This document shows, in pieces, positions 47,845 through 56,426 of a DNA stretch of 64,000 nucleotides. Positions within the stretch are counted from its first letter, which is position 1; the number at the start of each line of letters is the position of its first letter. The stretch comes from Pseudoalteromonas rubra (GTDB taxonomy: Bacteria > Pseudomonadota > Gammaproteobacteria > Enterobacterales > Alteromonadaceae): the NCBI RefSeq assembly GCF_005886805.2, contig NZ_CP045429.1, forward strand, positions 4,000,501 to 4,064,500, read 5' to 3'. The notes under the pieces were generated by a model. That model worked only from the letters and a program-made list of their open reading frames with translations, was not told the origin of the DNA and did not search any database. The position numbers were made by a program, and so were the translations under genes.

Positions 47845-48999
47845 TCATTTTAGATCGTAGAACGGCTTACTCGGTTGAAAATCAAGCTCTTTAAGCATTT
47901 GAATGGCTTGTTTACTTGCATTGCCTGCACCGTATGGGTTTGCAATTGCCTCGCCTTCAGCTTGATATTCACGAGATAGCGCTGCGCGTATCGCGCTCTC
48001 AATACTGTGCGTCTGTGCATCACAATGCAGTACACTTTTTGCAGCCAACCGGCCTTTTTGGCGCACACCAATATTGATTGTGGGTACATCGAAAGACGGC
48101 ACTTCAATAATGCCACTTGAAGAATTACCAATCACCACAGATGCGTGTTTAACAGTACTCAAGTAACGCTGTTGTCCAAGAGATGGAATCGCCAAAACCC
48201 TTTTTGGATTTGCCTGTGCATACTGTTCAAGGATAGGGATAATTTTTCTTCCACCATCATCGGCATTAGGGTAGGTTAAAATAACCTGGTGATCTGCAAA
48301 GGCATCTAAAGCTGTAAGGATCGCGTTGAAGCTCTCTTCAGGAGGCTCTTCACCCAGAGTTACAGGGTGATAAGTCACCAAAAAGTAGGGAGCCTTCAGG
48401 TCAAATTGCAATGACTCAGCAATCTCATCAACTGTCATAAACTCACTTCTTTTTAAGTGATCTAAGCCAATTGCACCGATGTTTTTAACCCTCGTTGGCG
48501 ATTCTCCTAGTTGAATAACACGCTGCCTATACTCGTCTGTCGATGTACCATGAAGGTAGCTAAGTTTACTGATAGCATGCCTGATAGCATCATCATAAGC
48601 GCCTTCCGTGATTTCTCCACCATGCAAATGCAAGATTGGAATCCTCAAAATCATAGCTGTTTGAGCTGCCGCTAATGCCTCAAACCGGTCGCCTAAAATC
48701 ACCAGTGCATCTGGTTCCAATCGGCTTAAAGCATCTGTAAACCCTAAAACACCCAGCCCCATGCTCTTAGCTGTGCCCGTTGCAGTGTCAGAAGATAATA
48801 AAATTTCGATCCTTTCGTCTATTTTAAAACCATCATCTTCTATCTGCTTATACGTGTTTCCAAACTCAGGAGATAAATGCATGCCAGAAACGAGTAACTG
48901 CAATGTCAAATCAGGATCATCATGTATGTCTTTAATCAACCAGTACAACAAACCATATTCGGCACGTGTTCCCGTAAAAACAGCTATTTTTTTACTCAT
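47845..48999 (-). CDS. legG: Hydrolysing UDP/GDP-sugar 2-epimerase (NeuC/LegG type)
   Basis: The 384-residue GT-B fold enzyme begins KKIAVFTGTRAEYGLLYWL, the NeuC signature, and carries LGDRFEALAA, HLHGGEITEGAYDD and the NSSSGIIEVPSFDVPTINIG donor-site motif. It releases the nucleotide and inverts C2 to give the amino-sugar substrate of the synthase. The operon context (dehydratase and aminotransferase upstream) implies the 2,4-diamino-6-deoxy substrate of LegG. Confidence 0.92.
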   Translation of the reverse strand: MSKKIAVFTGTRAEYGLLYWLIKDIHDDPDLTLQLLVSGMHLSPEFGNTYKQIEDDGFKIDERIEILLSSDTATGTAKSMGLGVLGFTDALSRLEPDALVILGDRFEALAAAQTAMILRIPILHLHGGEITEGAYDDAIRHAISKLSYLHGTSTDEYRQRVIQLGESPTRVKNIGAIGLDHLKRSEFMTVDEIAESLQFDLKAPYFLVTYHPVTLGEEPPEESFNAILTALDAFADHQVILTYPNADDGGRKIIPILEQYAQANPKRVLAIPSLGQQRYLSTVKHASVVIGNSSSGIIEVPSFDVPTINIGVRQKGRLAAKSVLHCDAQTHSIESAIRAALSREYQAEGEAIANPYGAGNASKQAIQMLKELDFQPSKPFYDLK

Positions 49000-49001
49000 A
49001 A

Positions 49002-50156
49002 TCAGACACCTAGTTTAGCAATTGGTGTACTTGGTAAGTTCACAAGACGTGCTTCAACATACTCAGAGTAAGTCAAATCGCCTCTTAAAGCGTTACTAAA
49101 CATTGGCAAGCGGTGCATCAACTGCCAAATTGGTCGAGTCATAACCCCTTGGCTATTCGTTTCCTGCAATAACAACTCTCGTGCGGCTTTGTCTTCACAA
49201 ATTACCGCATTGAGCCAGTAATTTGATTGTGCGTAAGCAGGCTCGACCACAAACTTGAACTCACTGCCATCAAAAAAGTCGCGATATTGCTGTGCAAGCG
49301 CTCTTTTTTGTTCAATAAAAGTGGTTAACATCTCGAGCTGCGCACACCCTAGTGCCGCATTTAGATTTGGCATGCGATAGTTAAACCCCGCCTCATCGTG
49401 AAAAAACTCGTATGGATGAGGGACTTTAGCAGTCGTCGTGACGTGCTTAGTGCGGGCTCCGGCGTCAGCCGTTTGACATAAAACAACGCCGCCCCCACCT
49501 GTTGTCATGATTTTATTACCGTTAAAGCTTACCGCACCATATTCGCCAAATACCCCGGTATGCTTACCCTTATAATATGAACCAAGACTTTCTGCTGCAT
49601 CTTCCACCAATGCAATCTGCCACTTTTTACACACTGCAACGAGCTCATCCAGTTCGACGGGGTGTCCAAATGTATGCATTGGCACTACAGCCTGAATGCG
49701 CTGCTTCGTACTACGGTGAATAGTACCTTGTTCAGTCAGTATTGCGTGGTCCTCTAAATAGGTTTCCAGCGCTTTTGGACACAGGCCAAGGCTCACTGGC
49801 GAGACATCAACAAATACAGGCTCAGCCCCCATGTGATGAAGCGCGTTACAAGTCGCAACGAAGGTAAGTGCTTGAGTGATAACCAGATCACCAGCTCTCA
49901 CTCCCGCCATATAAAGAGCGGCATGCAAGGCAGCTGTGCCATTTACTGTTGCAACAGCTTTAGCCGTGCCAGTTAAACTCTCAATTTTTTGCTCAAACTC
50001 GTCAACAAACTTACCTACGCTAGATACAAAAGTACTATCGATGGTTTGTAAAACGTATTCTTTTTCATTACCACTAAATGTCGGTGCATGAAGTGGTATA
50101 AATTCATCAGTCTGATACAGAGCTCTGACAAACTCGTTAATATTATGTGGTGTCAT
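49002..50156 (-). CDS. legC: LegC-family sugar aminotransferase
   Basis: A PLP-dependent DegT/DnrJ/EryC1-fold enzyme of 384 residues that adds an amino group at C4 of the 4-keto-6-deoxy sugar. The PLP lysine lies in FNGNKIMTTGGGG near residue 212, with EDAAESLGSYY and GFNYRMPNLNAALGCAQ as family motifs. The N-terminal IPLHAPTFSGNEKEYV is characteristic of the LegC branch. It follows the dehydratase by 12 nt. Confidence 0.92.
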   Translation of the reverse strand: MTPHNINEFVRALYQTDEFIPLHAPTFSGNEKEYVLQTIDSTFVSSVGKFVDEFEQKIESLTGTAKAVATVNGTAALHAALYMAGVRAGDLVITQALTFVATCNALHHMGAEPVFVDVSPVSLGLCPKALETYLEDHAILTEQGTIHRSTKQRIQAVVPMHTFGHPVELDELVAVCKKWQIALVEDAAESLGSYYKGKHTGVFGEYGAVSFNGNKIMTTGGGGVVLCQTADAGARTKHVTTTAKVPHPYEFFHDEAGFNYRMPNLNAALGCAQLEMLTTFIEQKRALAQQYRDFFDGSEFKFVVEPAYAQSNYWLNAVICEDKAARELLLQETNSQGVMTRPIWQLMHRLPMFSNALRGDLTYSEYVEARLVNLPSTPIAKLGV

Positions 50157-50168
50157 TGCAGCCCCAAA

Positions 50169-51359
50169 TCACATCTTGCTGTCTAAGTATTTACCGGTTT
50201 CTTTATGACCAAAATCAGGGATCATGGTGAAAAACAGCTCAACGATCTCCTCTTTTGTCCAGGACTTTTGATCTTTCAGCTGGCTGATTGTACTTTCAAA
50301 CAACGCAATTTTGTCTGCGTCATATTCCAGCTCATTCTTAATGATCCCCAGGTTATTGAATCTTTCCATATCGAGCGTTTCATTTTCAGTGAAGAACTCT
50401 TCAAAATCTTTTTCACCTGTTGTGTCACTCTTTGTAAACAGGCACGGCCACTTACCTTCAGCTGGTAGCGTCTTGACCAGCTCACGCGCCTCTTCTTCAG
50501 AGTCGCACAGATAAGGCTCATAACCTTTATCAGCAAGATATTTTACTGCAATATCAGCAAAGGTAATTAAATGTAACGACTCGCTTAACTTCGGGAAGAA
50601 AATATCTCGGTTCTCACCGAAGATACAAGACATTAGGCAAAGCTCGCCCGACTCCTGTGGGATAACAAAGTAGCGTTTGATATCACTTGGAGCAACTATC
50701 GGTTGCTGCTTTTCGATACGTTGGTTAAACCCATGAAGCAAAGAGCCATCTGAAAATGCAACGTTCGCGAATCGAGCTGTTGATATTGCGATCTCTTTGC
50801 TGCGACGCATCAGGAACATTTCCATGATACGCTTAGAGGCCCCCATCATATTAACGGGGTTTGCAGCTTTATCCGTTGACACACAGAAATACTTTTTGAC
50901 ACCTGAATCTATAGACTGCTGAATTGTCTTATCCGTGTTAAATACATTCACGTCAATCATGCGCATCAGAGTGTAGGGATCTTTCTCACTGCGGACATGC
51001 TTCAGCGCAGATAGATTCAGTACATAATCGTACTGACCGTCTGCCTTAATGAAGGCATCGTATTCGATTGAACCTATATCCAGAGCAAAAGTTTGGAAAT
51101 CCCCATCGATGTAACCATATGAGCTGCGAATATCTCTTACAAGCTCTACCATGTTGTTTTCACTAATATCCACAACGTGTAGTTTTTTGGGGTTACGCTT
51201 GAAAACTTCCTTAGTCACAGCTTGACCAATCGAACCAGCGCCGCCCAATATCAGAAATCGAGAGTTAGATACTTCCTTTTGTAGTGCTTGCTCAGCAGAC
51301 TCAATATCTTGCAAAAAAAGTTGCTTTTGTCTACCTATTAAATTTAATATTTTGCTCAT
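50169..51359 (-). CDS. legB: Nucleotide-sugar 4,6-dehydratase (LegB type)
   Basis: A soluble SDR dehydratase of 396 residues with the NAD motif GGAGSIGQAV near 39-48 and STDKAANPVNMMGASKR as active-site region, where Met replaces the usual Tyr as in LegB/PglF relatives. It lacks the membrane helices of the two large dehydratases at 21221 and 25732. It carries an extra C-terminal region of about 90 residues. As the first gene of the operon it makes the 4-keto-6-deoxy-GlcNAc nucleotide for LegC. Confidence 0.9.
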   Translation of the reverse strand: MSKILNLIGRQKQLFLQDIESAEQALQKEVSNSRFLILGGAGSIGQAVTKEVFKRNPKKLHVVDISENNMVELVRDIRSSYGYIDGDFQTFALDIGSIEYDAFIKADGQYDYVLNLSALKHVRSEKDPYTLMRMIDVNVFNTDKTIQQSIDSGVKKYFCVSTDKAANPVNMMGASKRIMEMFLMRRSKEIAISTARFANVAFSDGSLLHGFNQRIEKQQPIVAPSDIKRYFVIPQESGELCLMSCIFGENRDIFFPKLSESLHLITFADIAVKYLADKGYEPYLCDSEEEARELVKTLPAEGKWPCLFTKSDTTGEKDFEEFFTENETLDMERFNNLGIIKNELEYDADKIALFESTISQLKDQKSWTKEEIVELFFTMIPDFGHKETGKYLDSKM

Positions 51360-52332
51360 TTATAATCTCGAATTATTAATAAAAACAGTAATTATCTGAT
51401 TTATATCACACTGTGATATTGCTCATAACATCGACATGCATTACAACGGTTTTTAACGGAAAAATTAGACACCAAAAATATAGAGTATGACTGTCCTTTT
51501 TATACCGAGTAGTCCAATAAAAACTACTTTTCTCAATCCACTTTCTAAAAAGTAGAAATCCATGTACCCATTCAATTATACGAGTTTTTTGACAAAGACT
51601 TTATAATGTAACTATACGTACTACGTGTATTTAGCATTACCCTAAATCGAATATAACAAGAGTTAGTGCATTAAGCGCCATGAAGAAGTTTGTAGTCAGA
51701 GTCCCGAGTCTTCACCTATCGGCCAACCGCATGACACTCGTCTTTTGCCTCATCAAGGTTACTCTACCCGCCGGATAATCGCTCAGCCGTTATCCATCGC
51801 ATGTTATTTGTATTTGCAGGCTTGCTAACGTCCATTATACAATTTTCGATATGTGAGTCTAGCTCTCTCATCTACAGGTCATGGGCATGTCACATAACAC
51901 AAAAATACGACACCGTGCATTCTGAGTAATGATTTGCTTTATGCCTGCTTAGCTAAAATCTGTTCAAAAACTACATAGTCATATGCTGCTCTGCTAGCTG
52001 ATTGTTTCAACTACCTTTATTGAAAGGTTTTTATAGTGCGCTTAAAGGACAAGCCTGACTTTTTACGTAACTCCCTGCCATCACAGCGCTGACTATATCG
52101 TTTTTCGAAAATTTGCTTTGTAGAATTTGATATTAGAGAGGCTTAAGTAACTTCAGCTAACCTAGTCTAGGTGCATTTGGGTTTAACCCACAAACCAAAT
52201 CAGCAGCTATGTATTCTGCAGAACGACAGGTTTTGTGATGAGTTAACCAGGCTGAAGTGCTAGAACGCTGTCAGGGCAGAGTCTGTATCGCAGTCTCCCC
52301 CCTTTTTAGATACAGGAGGTGAGATAGATAGC
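51360..52332. other. Gene-free region upstream of legB
   Basis: About 970 nt with no credible gene. It must hold the legB promoter; a TATAAT-like box in the minus orientation lies near 51571-51581, without a convincing -35. The second dispersed repeat (51834-51899) is here. A 7-bp stem CTGTATC / GATACAG (52283-52315) lies after the ugd remnant. Confidence 0.5.
51834..51899. repeat. Dispersed repeat, copy 2
   Basis: Same order of blocks as 43803-43872, with the exact 15-nt block at 51853-51867. Similarity outside the block is diverged with small gaps. The two copies are on the same strand. Confidence 0.55.
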
Positions 52333-52806
52333 TTAATCGTGACCGAATAGATCGCTCGTATATACTTTATCTGCCACGTCACGAATTTCATCTACCATAC
52401 GGCTGGACACAATAACGTCTGAAATCCGTTTAAATTCTTCCAGCTCAGTGATAACACGAGAGTGGAAAAACTCACTCTCATTCAGAACAGGCTCATAAAT
52501 GACCAACTTAATACCCTCAGCTTTGATGCGTTTCATAACTCCCTGAATTGATGAAGCTCAGAAATTGTCGGAGTCACTTTTCATCATCAGACGACAAATG
52601 CCAACCACCTCAGGCTTGCACTTCAAAATAGAATCCACGACATAATCCTTACGCGGGTCGTTTGCGTCCACAATGGCACGGATGAGGTTATTCGCTACAT
52701 CCTGATTGTTGGCTAAAAGCTACTTGGTGTCTTTTGGTGTAACTCCCCCATAAACTGCAACAGTTCTTGAGTAGAATTTCCACTAACAGAAGAAGGAAGT
52801 TTTACG

Positions 52807-53073
52807 ATGAGAAAAAGCAAGTTCACCGAGTCACAAATTGTTGCCATGATCAAAGAAGCTGAATCGGGCGTATCGGTTCCAGATCTTTGCCGAAAACATG
52901 GAATTGGACAGAGCACACTTTATAAATGGCGCTCCAAATATGGCGGCATGGAAGCGTCGGATGTAAAGCGTCTGAAAGAGCTTGAAGAAGAGAATCGCAA
53001 GCTCAAGGACATGTTTGCAACACTGAGCCTGAAACACACTATGCTTGAGGAAATCGTTGCAAAAAAGCTGTGA
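52807..53073 (+). CDS. IS3-family transposase OrfA (DNA-binding part)
   Basis: An 88-residue protein with a helix-turn-helix (KFTESQIVAMIKEAESGVSV, then LCRKHGIGQSTLYKWRSKYGG) and a C-terminal leucine-zipper-like helix (KRLKELEEENRKLKDM), the standard OrfA layout. It overlaps OrfB by 4 nt. It alone would bind the IS ends; the fusion protein is the active transposase. Confidence 0.93.
   Translation: MRKSKFTESQIVAMIKEAESGVSVPDLCRKHGIGQSTLYKWRSKYGGMEASDVKRLKELEEENRKLKDMFATLSLKHTMLEEIVAKKL
53061..53067 (+). promoter_or_regulatory. Programmed -1 frameshift site of the IS
   Basis: AAAAAAG lies in the phase A-AAA-AAG relative to OrfA, two codons before its stop. A -1 slip joins OrfA to the OrfB frame, as in other IS3-family elements. 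Confidence 0.8.
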
Positions 53074-53885
53074 GCACAAGCAGGCGTAGAGCGTGGGTTG
53101 AGCATTTCCTTAAGCAGTTTGGGGTAAGTGTGGCACTTGCTTGTGAGGTTGCAGGACTAAATCGAAGTGTCTATTACTACACGCACAAACGGCCACCAGA
53201 TGATGAGGTAATCGATGCGTTGCTATTGCTTGTAGAGCGTCACCCTCGCTGGGGTTTGCCTAAGTTGTTTAAACGGCTGCGGCATCAGGGCAAAACATGG
53301 AACAAGAAGCGTGTTGAACGAGTTTACAATATGCTAAAGCTCAACTTGAGACGAAAAGGAAAGCGCCGTGTTCCGACACGCAGTCCAGAGCCATTGAGTA
53401 CGCCGGAAAAGCACAATGATTCTTGGTCTATGGATTTCATGAGCGATGCTTTAAGCTTTGGACATCGCTTCAGAACATTAAATATTATTGATGATTACAA
53501 TCGGCAAGCACTGGCCATCGAAGTCGATACCAGTTTGACCACAGAGCGGGTTATCAGAACGCTTGAACGAGTGATTGCCTGGCGAGGAAAGCCGTCGCAA
53601 ATAAGGGTTGATAATGGACCTGAATTTACATCCAGCTTGTTGGAGAGTTGGGCTCAGAAAAAAAATATGAAGCTAGAGTTTATTCAGCCAGGTAGTCCTT
53701 ATCAGAATGGATTTGTGGAGCGTTTTAATCGCAGTTATCGAGAAGAAGTATTAGATTTATATCTGTTCGATTCACTACAACAAGTACGCGAAATCACAGA
53801 TGAATGGTTAGAAATTTACAATTATGAAAGGCCTCACGATGCGCTGGAAGACATGACTCCAGTTGGCTATCTTGAGGCTGCATAA
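53070..53885 (+). CDS. IS3-family transposase OrfB (integrase catalytic part)
   Basis: A 271-residue protein with an N-terminal HTH_21 region (HPRWGLPKLFKRLRHQG) and an rve DDE domain. The first Asp is in SMDFMSDAL, the second in VDNGPEFTS, and the Glu in NGFVERFNRSYREE. It ends in YERPHDALEDMTPVGYL. It looks complete and is expressed by frameshift from OrfA or from the overlapping GTG. The sequence type resembles the IS407/IS51-like groups; I cannot assign a named element. Confidence 0.93.
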   Translation: MSTSRRRAWVEHFLKQFGVSVALACEVAGLNRSVYYYTHKRPPDDEVIDALLLLVERHPRWGLPKLFKRLRHQGKTWNKKRVERVYNMLKLNLRRKGKRRVPTRSPEPLSTPEKHNDSWSMDFMSDALSFGHRFRTLNIIDDYNRQALAIEVDTSLTTERVIRTLERVIAWRGKPSQIRVDNGPEFTSSLLESWAQKKNMKLEFIQPGSPYQNGFVERFNRSYREEVLDLYLFDSLQQVREITDEWLEIYNYERPHDALEDMTPVGYLEAA

Positions 53886-54260
53886 TTCTACTAATGAGCT
53901 GTACTAGGTTGGGTGGAGTTACATGTGGGTGTTGCAATAACAATAAAGTCTGCATGTTCATAAGCGCTAGCTTTATCCGTCGTAGCGACAAACGGCTGTG
54001 TTTTTGACTGCAGAAACTCAGTGATTTCTGCATCGGCGATGGGAGAAAACTTCGAGTTGAGCATTAGAGACACGTTCTTCAACAATATCCAAAGCGACAA
54101 CATCGCAATGTTGTGCCAATAACATTGCATTCGACAGGCCGACATAACCTGTACCTACTACCACTATATTCATTTTGCTAGTTTCCGACTCTAAAAATAC
54201 TCAAAGAACAAAGAAGTAACCACTATCTTTAAAAGTATGACCACTGAAGCCTGGCTCGGC

Positions 54261-55385
54261 TCAGTCAATACACTGTGCAATGAGCTTCTTCGTTTTCCCT
54301 TGTACATGACTAAAGCTAATTTCCTTTTCGATAATCTCCCTATTTTTAAGCTTTGACTTTTCATCTAAGTCAACTGAAAGGAGCTCCGGAGAGTTCTGTA
54401 GTTCAGCCATGGTATGTATGACACATCCCAAATCCCTAAAGTGACTGTAGGCATCATTCTTCTCATTGACAAAAACTCTGCTTCCTAAATACAAAGCAAC
54501 AACAATATTACCAACACCTTGCTGCCTACAATGATTCATAACGACATGTGAACACTCAGAAATAAGCTTAAAATACTCAGTCTGCTCCATAAATTCAGTC
54601 AATGGTTCAATATCGAGATCTAAGTTTCTAGCGTAGTGAATAATTTTATCTCTCACTTTAGATGAGGCACCATATGAAAGTGGGAGATAAACTGTTCTTT
54701 TATTGCCCATAAGGGAGTGAAGTACGTCCAGCGCTTCAATGTGATTATTAGGAGGGGCTGCACTGTTACCGAGTAGCACACTATTTCCAGATACCTTAAC
54801 GTCTTTTAGGCTATTTAACACATTACACGTACTACCATAATTCCAATCTATGAACTTACAATTCATTAAGGGATATAAAGACTGTAATTTAGTATACTCT
54901 CCGTAGAGCACAGGTGAAAAGTAGTCAATCCTCTCTAACAAATAGCTCCAACTTACTTCAATTTTCAATACTTTCTTTAGCTTTGACTTCAAAGCCAGGA
55001 AAGTATTGTTACCTTGAAAACTTCCTTTATTCAATATCGAGTGGGTTTTAGGTAGAACCAATTCACCATTGATCAAGCTATAGTAATCATAACCCATTCC
55101 TACCCATAAAATTCTTATGTTTTTATCAAGGTTGTATACCAACCTTTTATTGAACATCGTGAGTGAATGTAAAACTATCAAATCATAGCCTGCTAGCTTT
55201 TTCAGAAAAGCGGCATCCGAAAAAGACTTTGCAGGTATGAATTTAGGTTCAATTTTTTTTACGTATTTTAGCTCTCGTTTCTCGCCCACAATAAAGTAGT
55301 CTGAGCAACCTGGAGCTGCCGCTTCAAACTGTATGTAAGCGAAATCAGGGAATTTTTCATCATGAATAAAGTGAGCAATTTTCAT
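54261..55385 (-). CDS. WecF-like (GT56) 4-amino-4,6-dideoxyhexosyl transferase
   Basis: The 374-residue protein begins MKIAHFIHDEKFPDFAY and contains GNSAAPPNNHIEAL near 205, the hallmark of the WecF/RffT family that moves Fuc4NAc from dTDP-Fuc4NAc to lipid II of enterobacterial common antigen. LPLSYG and MNHCRQQGVGN are also family-like. Here the neighbours make a dTDP-4-amino-4,6-dideoxy sugar, so the enzyme probably transfers that sugar or its N-acylated form. No wec cluster is present, so it is unlikely to act in ECA. It is the last gene of the operon. Confidence 0.8.
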   Translation of the reverse strand: MKIAHFIHDEKFPDFAYIQFEAAAPGCSDYFIVGEKRELKYVKKIEPKFIPAKSFSDAAFLKKLAGYDLIVLHSLTMFNKRLVYNLDKNIRILWVGMGYDYYSLINGELVLPKTHSILNKGSFQGNNTFLALKSKLKKVLKIEVSWSYLLERIDYFSPVLYGEYTKLQSLYPLMNCKFIDWNYGSTCNVLNSLKDVKVSGNSVLLGNSAAPPNNHIEALDVLHSLMGNKRTVYLPLSYGASSKVRDKIIHYARNLDLDIEPLTEFMEQTEYFKLISECSHVVMNHCRQQGVGNIVVALYLGSRVFVNEKNDAYSHFRDLGCVIHTMAELQNSPELLSVDLDEKSKLKNREIIEKEISFSHVQGKTKKLIAQCID

Positions 55386-55412
55386 CTATCACATACTTAA
55401 GTTATTAAATGT

Positions 55413-56426
55413 TTATTTGCTGATTATAACCGGAACGAGCTCTTTCCCAGCACGAACATTTGGTATGACCGTGATATTCGTGCTTGAAGTGCCCTTGCCC
55501 ATAGCCCACTCAATTATTTGCTTAGGAATATTGGCACCCGCTAAATGTGAGAAAGGATACTGACCACCGAACCGAGCATTTAACTCGAGCACATAAAAAT
55601 GCCCATCCTGCTCGAGAAAATCGATGTCAAGGACTGCAATATGAGCTAGTTTTTCAGCGATACGTTGGCCAATTTCAGCGAGGTGCGGGTTGTCAAGCGT
55701 GACGGCTTGATCCGTTTCTCCAGCTCTCATTGCTATTTTGTGTTTAACGAAACTAGTGACAAAATTAGCAGATAGGTCGTTAATCGCCTCAACCCCATAT
55801 TCATCTCCCAAAATAGCTTGCTGGATTAAAACTGACTCTTCCAAAGCAGCCTGAGATTCAAATTTCAAGTAAGAATTTTTAATATCATTCAATACTTTTT
55901 TATAAAAAACAGCTAACTCTTCACGGTTTTCTGCCTTATATATTCCTATTGACCCCATCCCCCAACGAGGCTTAACGATAAGGGGGAAATTCAAGCTTTT
56001 CTCATCTAGCGCGGATAATGCAGTTTCAAGATTAAGAAAGGTTTTCGGTGTAATAATATCATTCTGTGTCAAAAACTCATATGTTTTCCACTTATCATTA
56101 CAGGTATCAATCACATGCTGATCTGACACAACAACCTGAATACCATTATTAGCAAACTTCGACTTATTCTTTGCTAAAACAGGAAGATCTATATCAAAAA
56201 GGGATATAAGCATATCGATTTCATTTTCTTTACAGTATTCAATCAAATAGTCGATATAGTCTTCACTGTATATATTAGGCGTAATCGTAAATCTATCAGC
56301 TTGCCGAATTGCATATGTATCAATGCTATTTGAGGCATGTACAACTCCCCCTAATGAAGAGAGAACCTCCTTAAAGTATTCAACAAGGTATGTTCTGCGC
56401 CCAACCGAAGTCAATAATATATTCAT
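55413..56426 (-). CDS. ATP-grasp ligase
   Basis: The 337-residue protein starts with a preATP-grasp Rossmann region (MNILLTSVGRRTYLVEYFKE) and has an ATP-grasp domain with FPLIVKPRWGMGSIG near 143-157 and the Mg-binding LELNARFGGQYP near 278. Such enzymes join a carboxylate to an amine or thiol via an acyl phosphate. It resembles the CarB-like ATP-grasp proteins found in sugar clusters. Its start directly follows the stop of the PLP-enzyme gene (TAA then ATG), so they are translated together and probably act in series. Substrates are unknown; an amino-acid to amino-sugar amide bond is my inference. Confidence 0.75.
   Translation of the reverse strand: MNILLTSVGRRTYLVEYFKEVLSSLGGVVHASNSIDTYAIRQADRFTITPNIYSEDYIDYLIEYCKENEIDMLISLFDIDLPVLAKNKSKFANNGIQVVVSDQHVIDTCNDKWKTYEFLTQNDIITPKTFLNLETALSALDEKSLNFPLIVKPRWGMGSIGIYKAENREELAVFYKKVLNDIKNSYLKFESQAALEESVLIQQAILGDEYGVEAINDLSANFVTSFVKHKIAMRAGETDQAVTLDNPHLAEIGQRIAEKLAHIAVLDIDFLEQDGHFYVLELNARFGGQYPFSHLAGANIPKQIIEWAMGKGTSSTNITVIPNVRAGKELVPVIISK

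Larger units (their letters stand above)
52738..53923 (+). mobile_element. IS3-family insertion sequence
   Basis: The element is 1,186 bp. Terminal inverted repeats start TGTAACTCCCCC (left) and TGTAACTCCACC (right, read inward). It carries two overlapping transposase frames with an IS3-type slippery site. No target duplication is visible: the left flank is TTGG and the right flank TGTG. The inserted gene has lost its middle, so the element probably made an adjacent deletion. Confidence 0.9.
52333..54173 (-). pseudogene. ugd: Decayed UDP-glucose 6-dehydrogenase gene, interrupted by IS
   Basis: The 5' part (54173 down to 53924) encodes the Ugd N-terminus ([16 protein letters not shown]) but shifts frame near 54065 before the [12 protein letters not shown] segment, and stops at the IS after IVIATPT. 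The 3' part (52737 to 52333) resumes at PKDTK and runs to SDLFGHD. It has an amber TAG where the intact gene has Gln (PKDTKQ) and an opal TGA where it has Arg (DNFRAS). About 170 codons between IATPT and PKDTK are missing. The remnants are only moderately similar to the intact ugd at 24513, so this was a separate older copy. Confidence 0.93.

Noticed and set aside
51571..51605. TTGACA and TATAAT-like strings upstream of legB
   Set aside because: On each strand the -35 and -10 boxes have wrong spacing (too short), so no promoter is called.
54261..55385. Enterobacterial common antigen gene wecF
   Set aside because: The protein resembles WecF, but no other wec genes are present and the context is an O-antigen-type operon, so the wecF name is not used.
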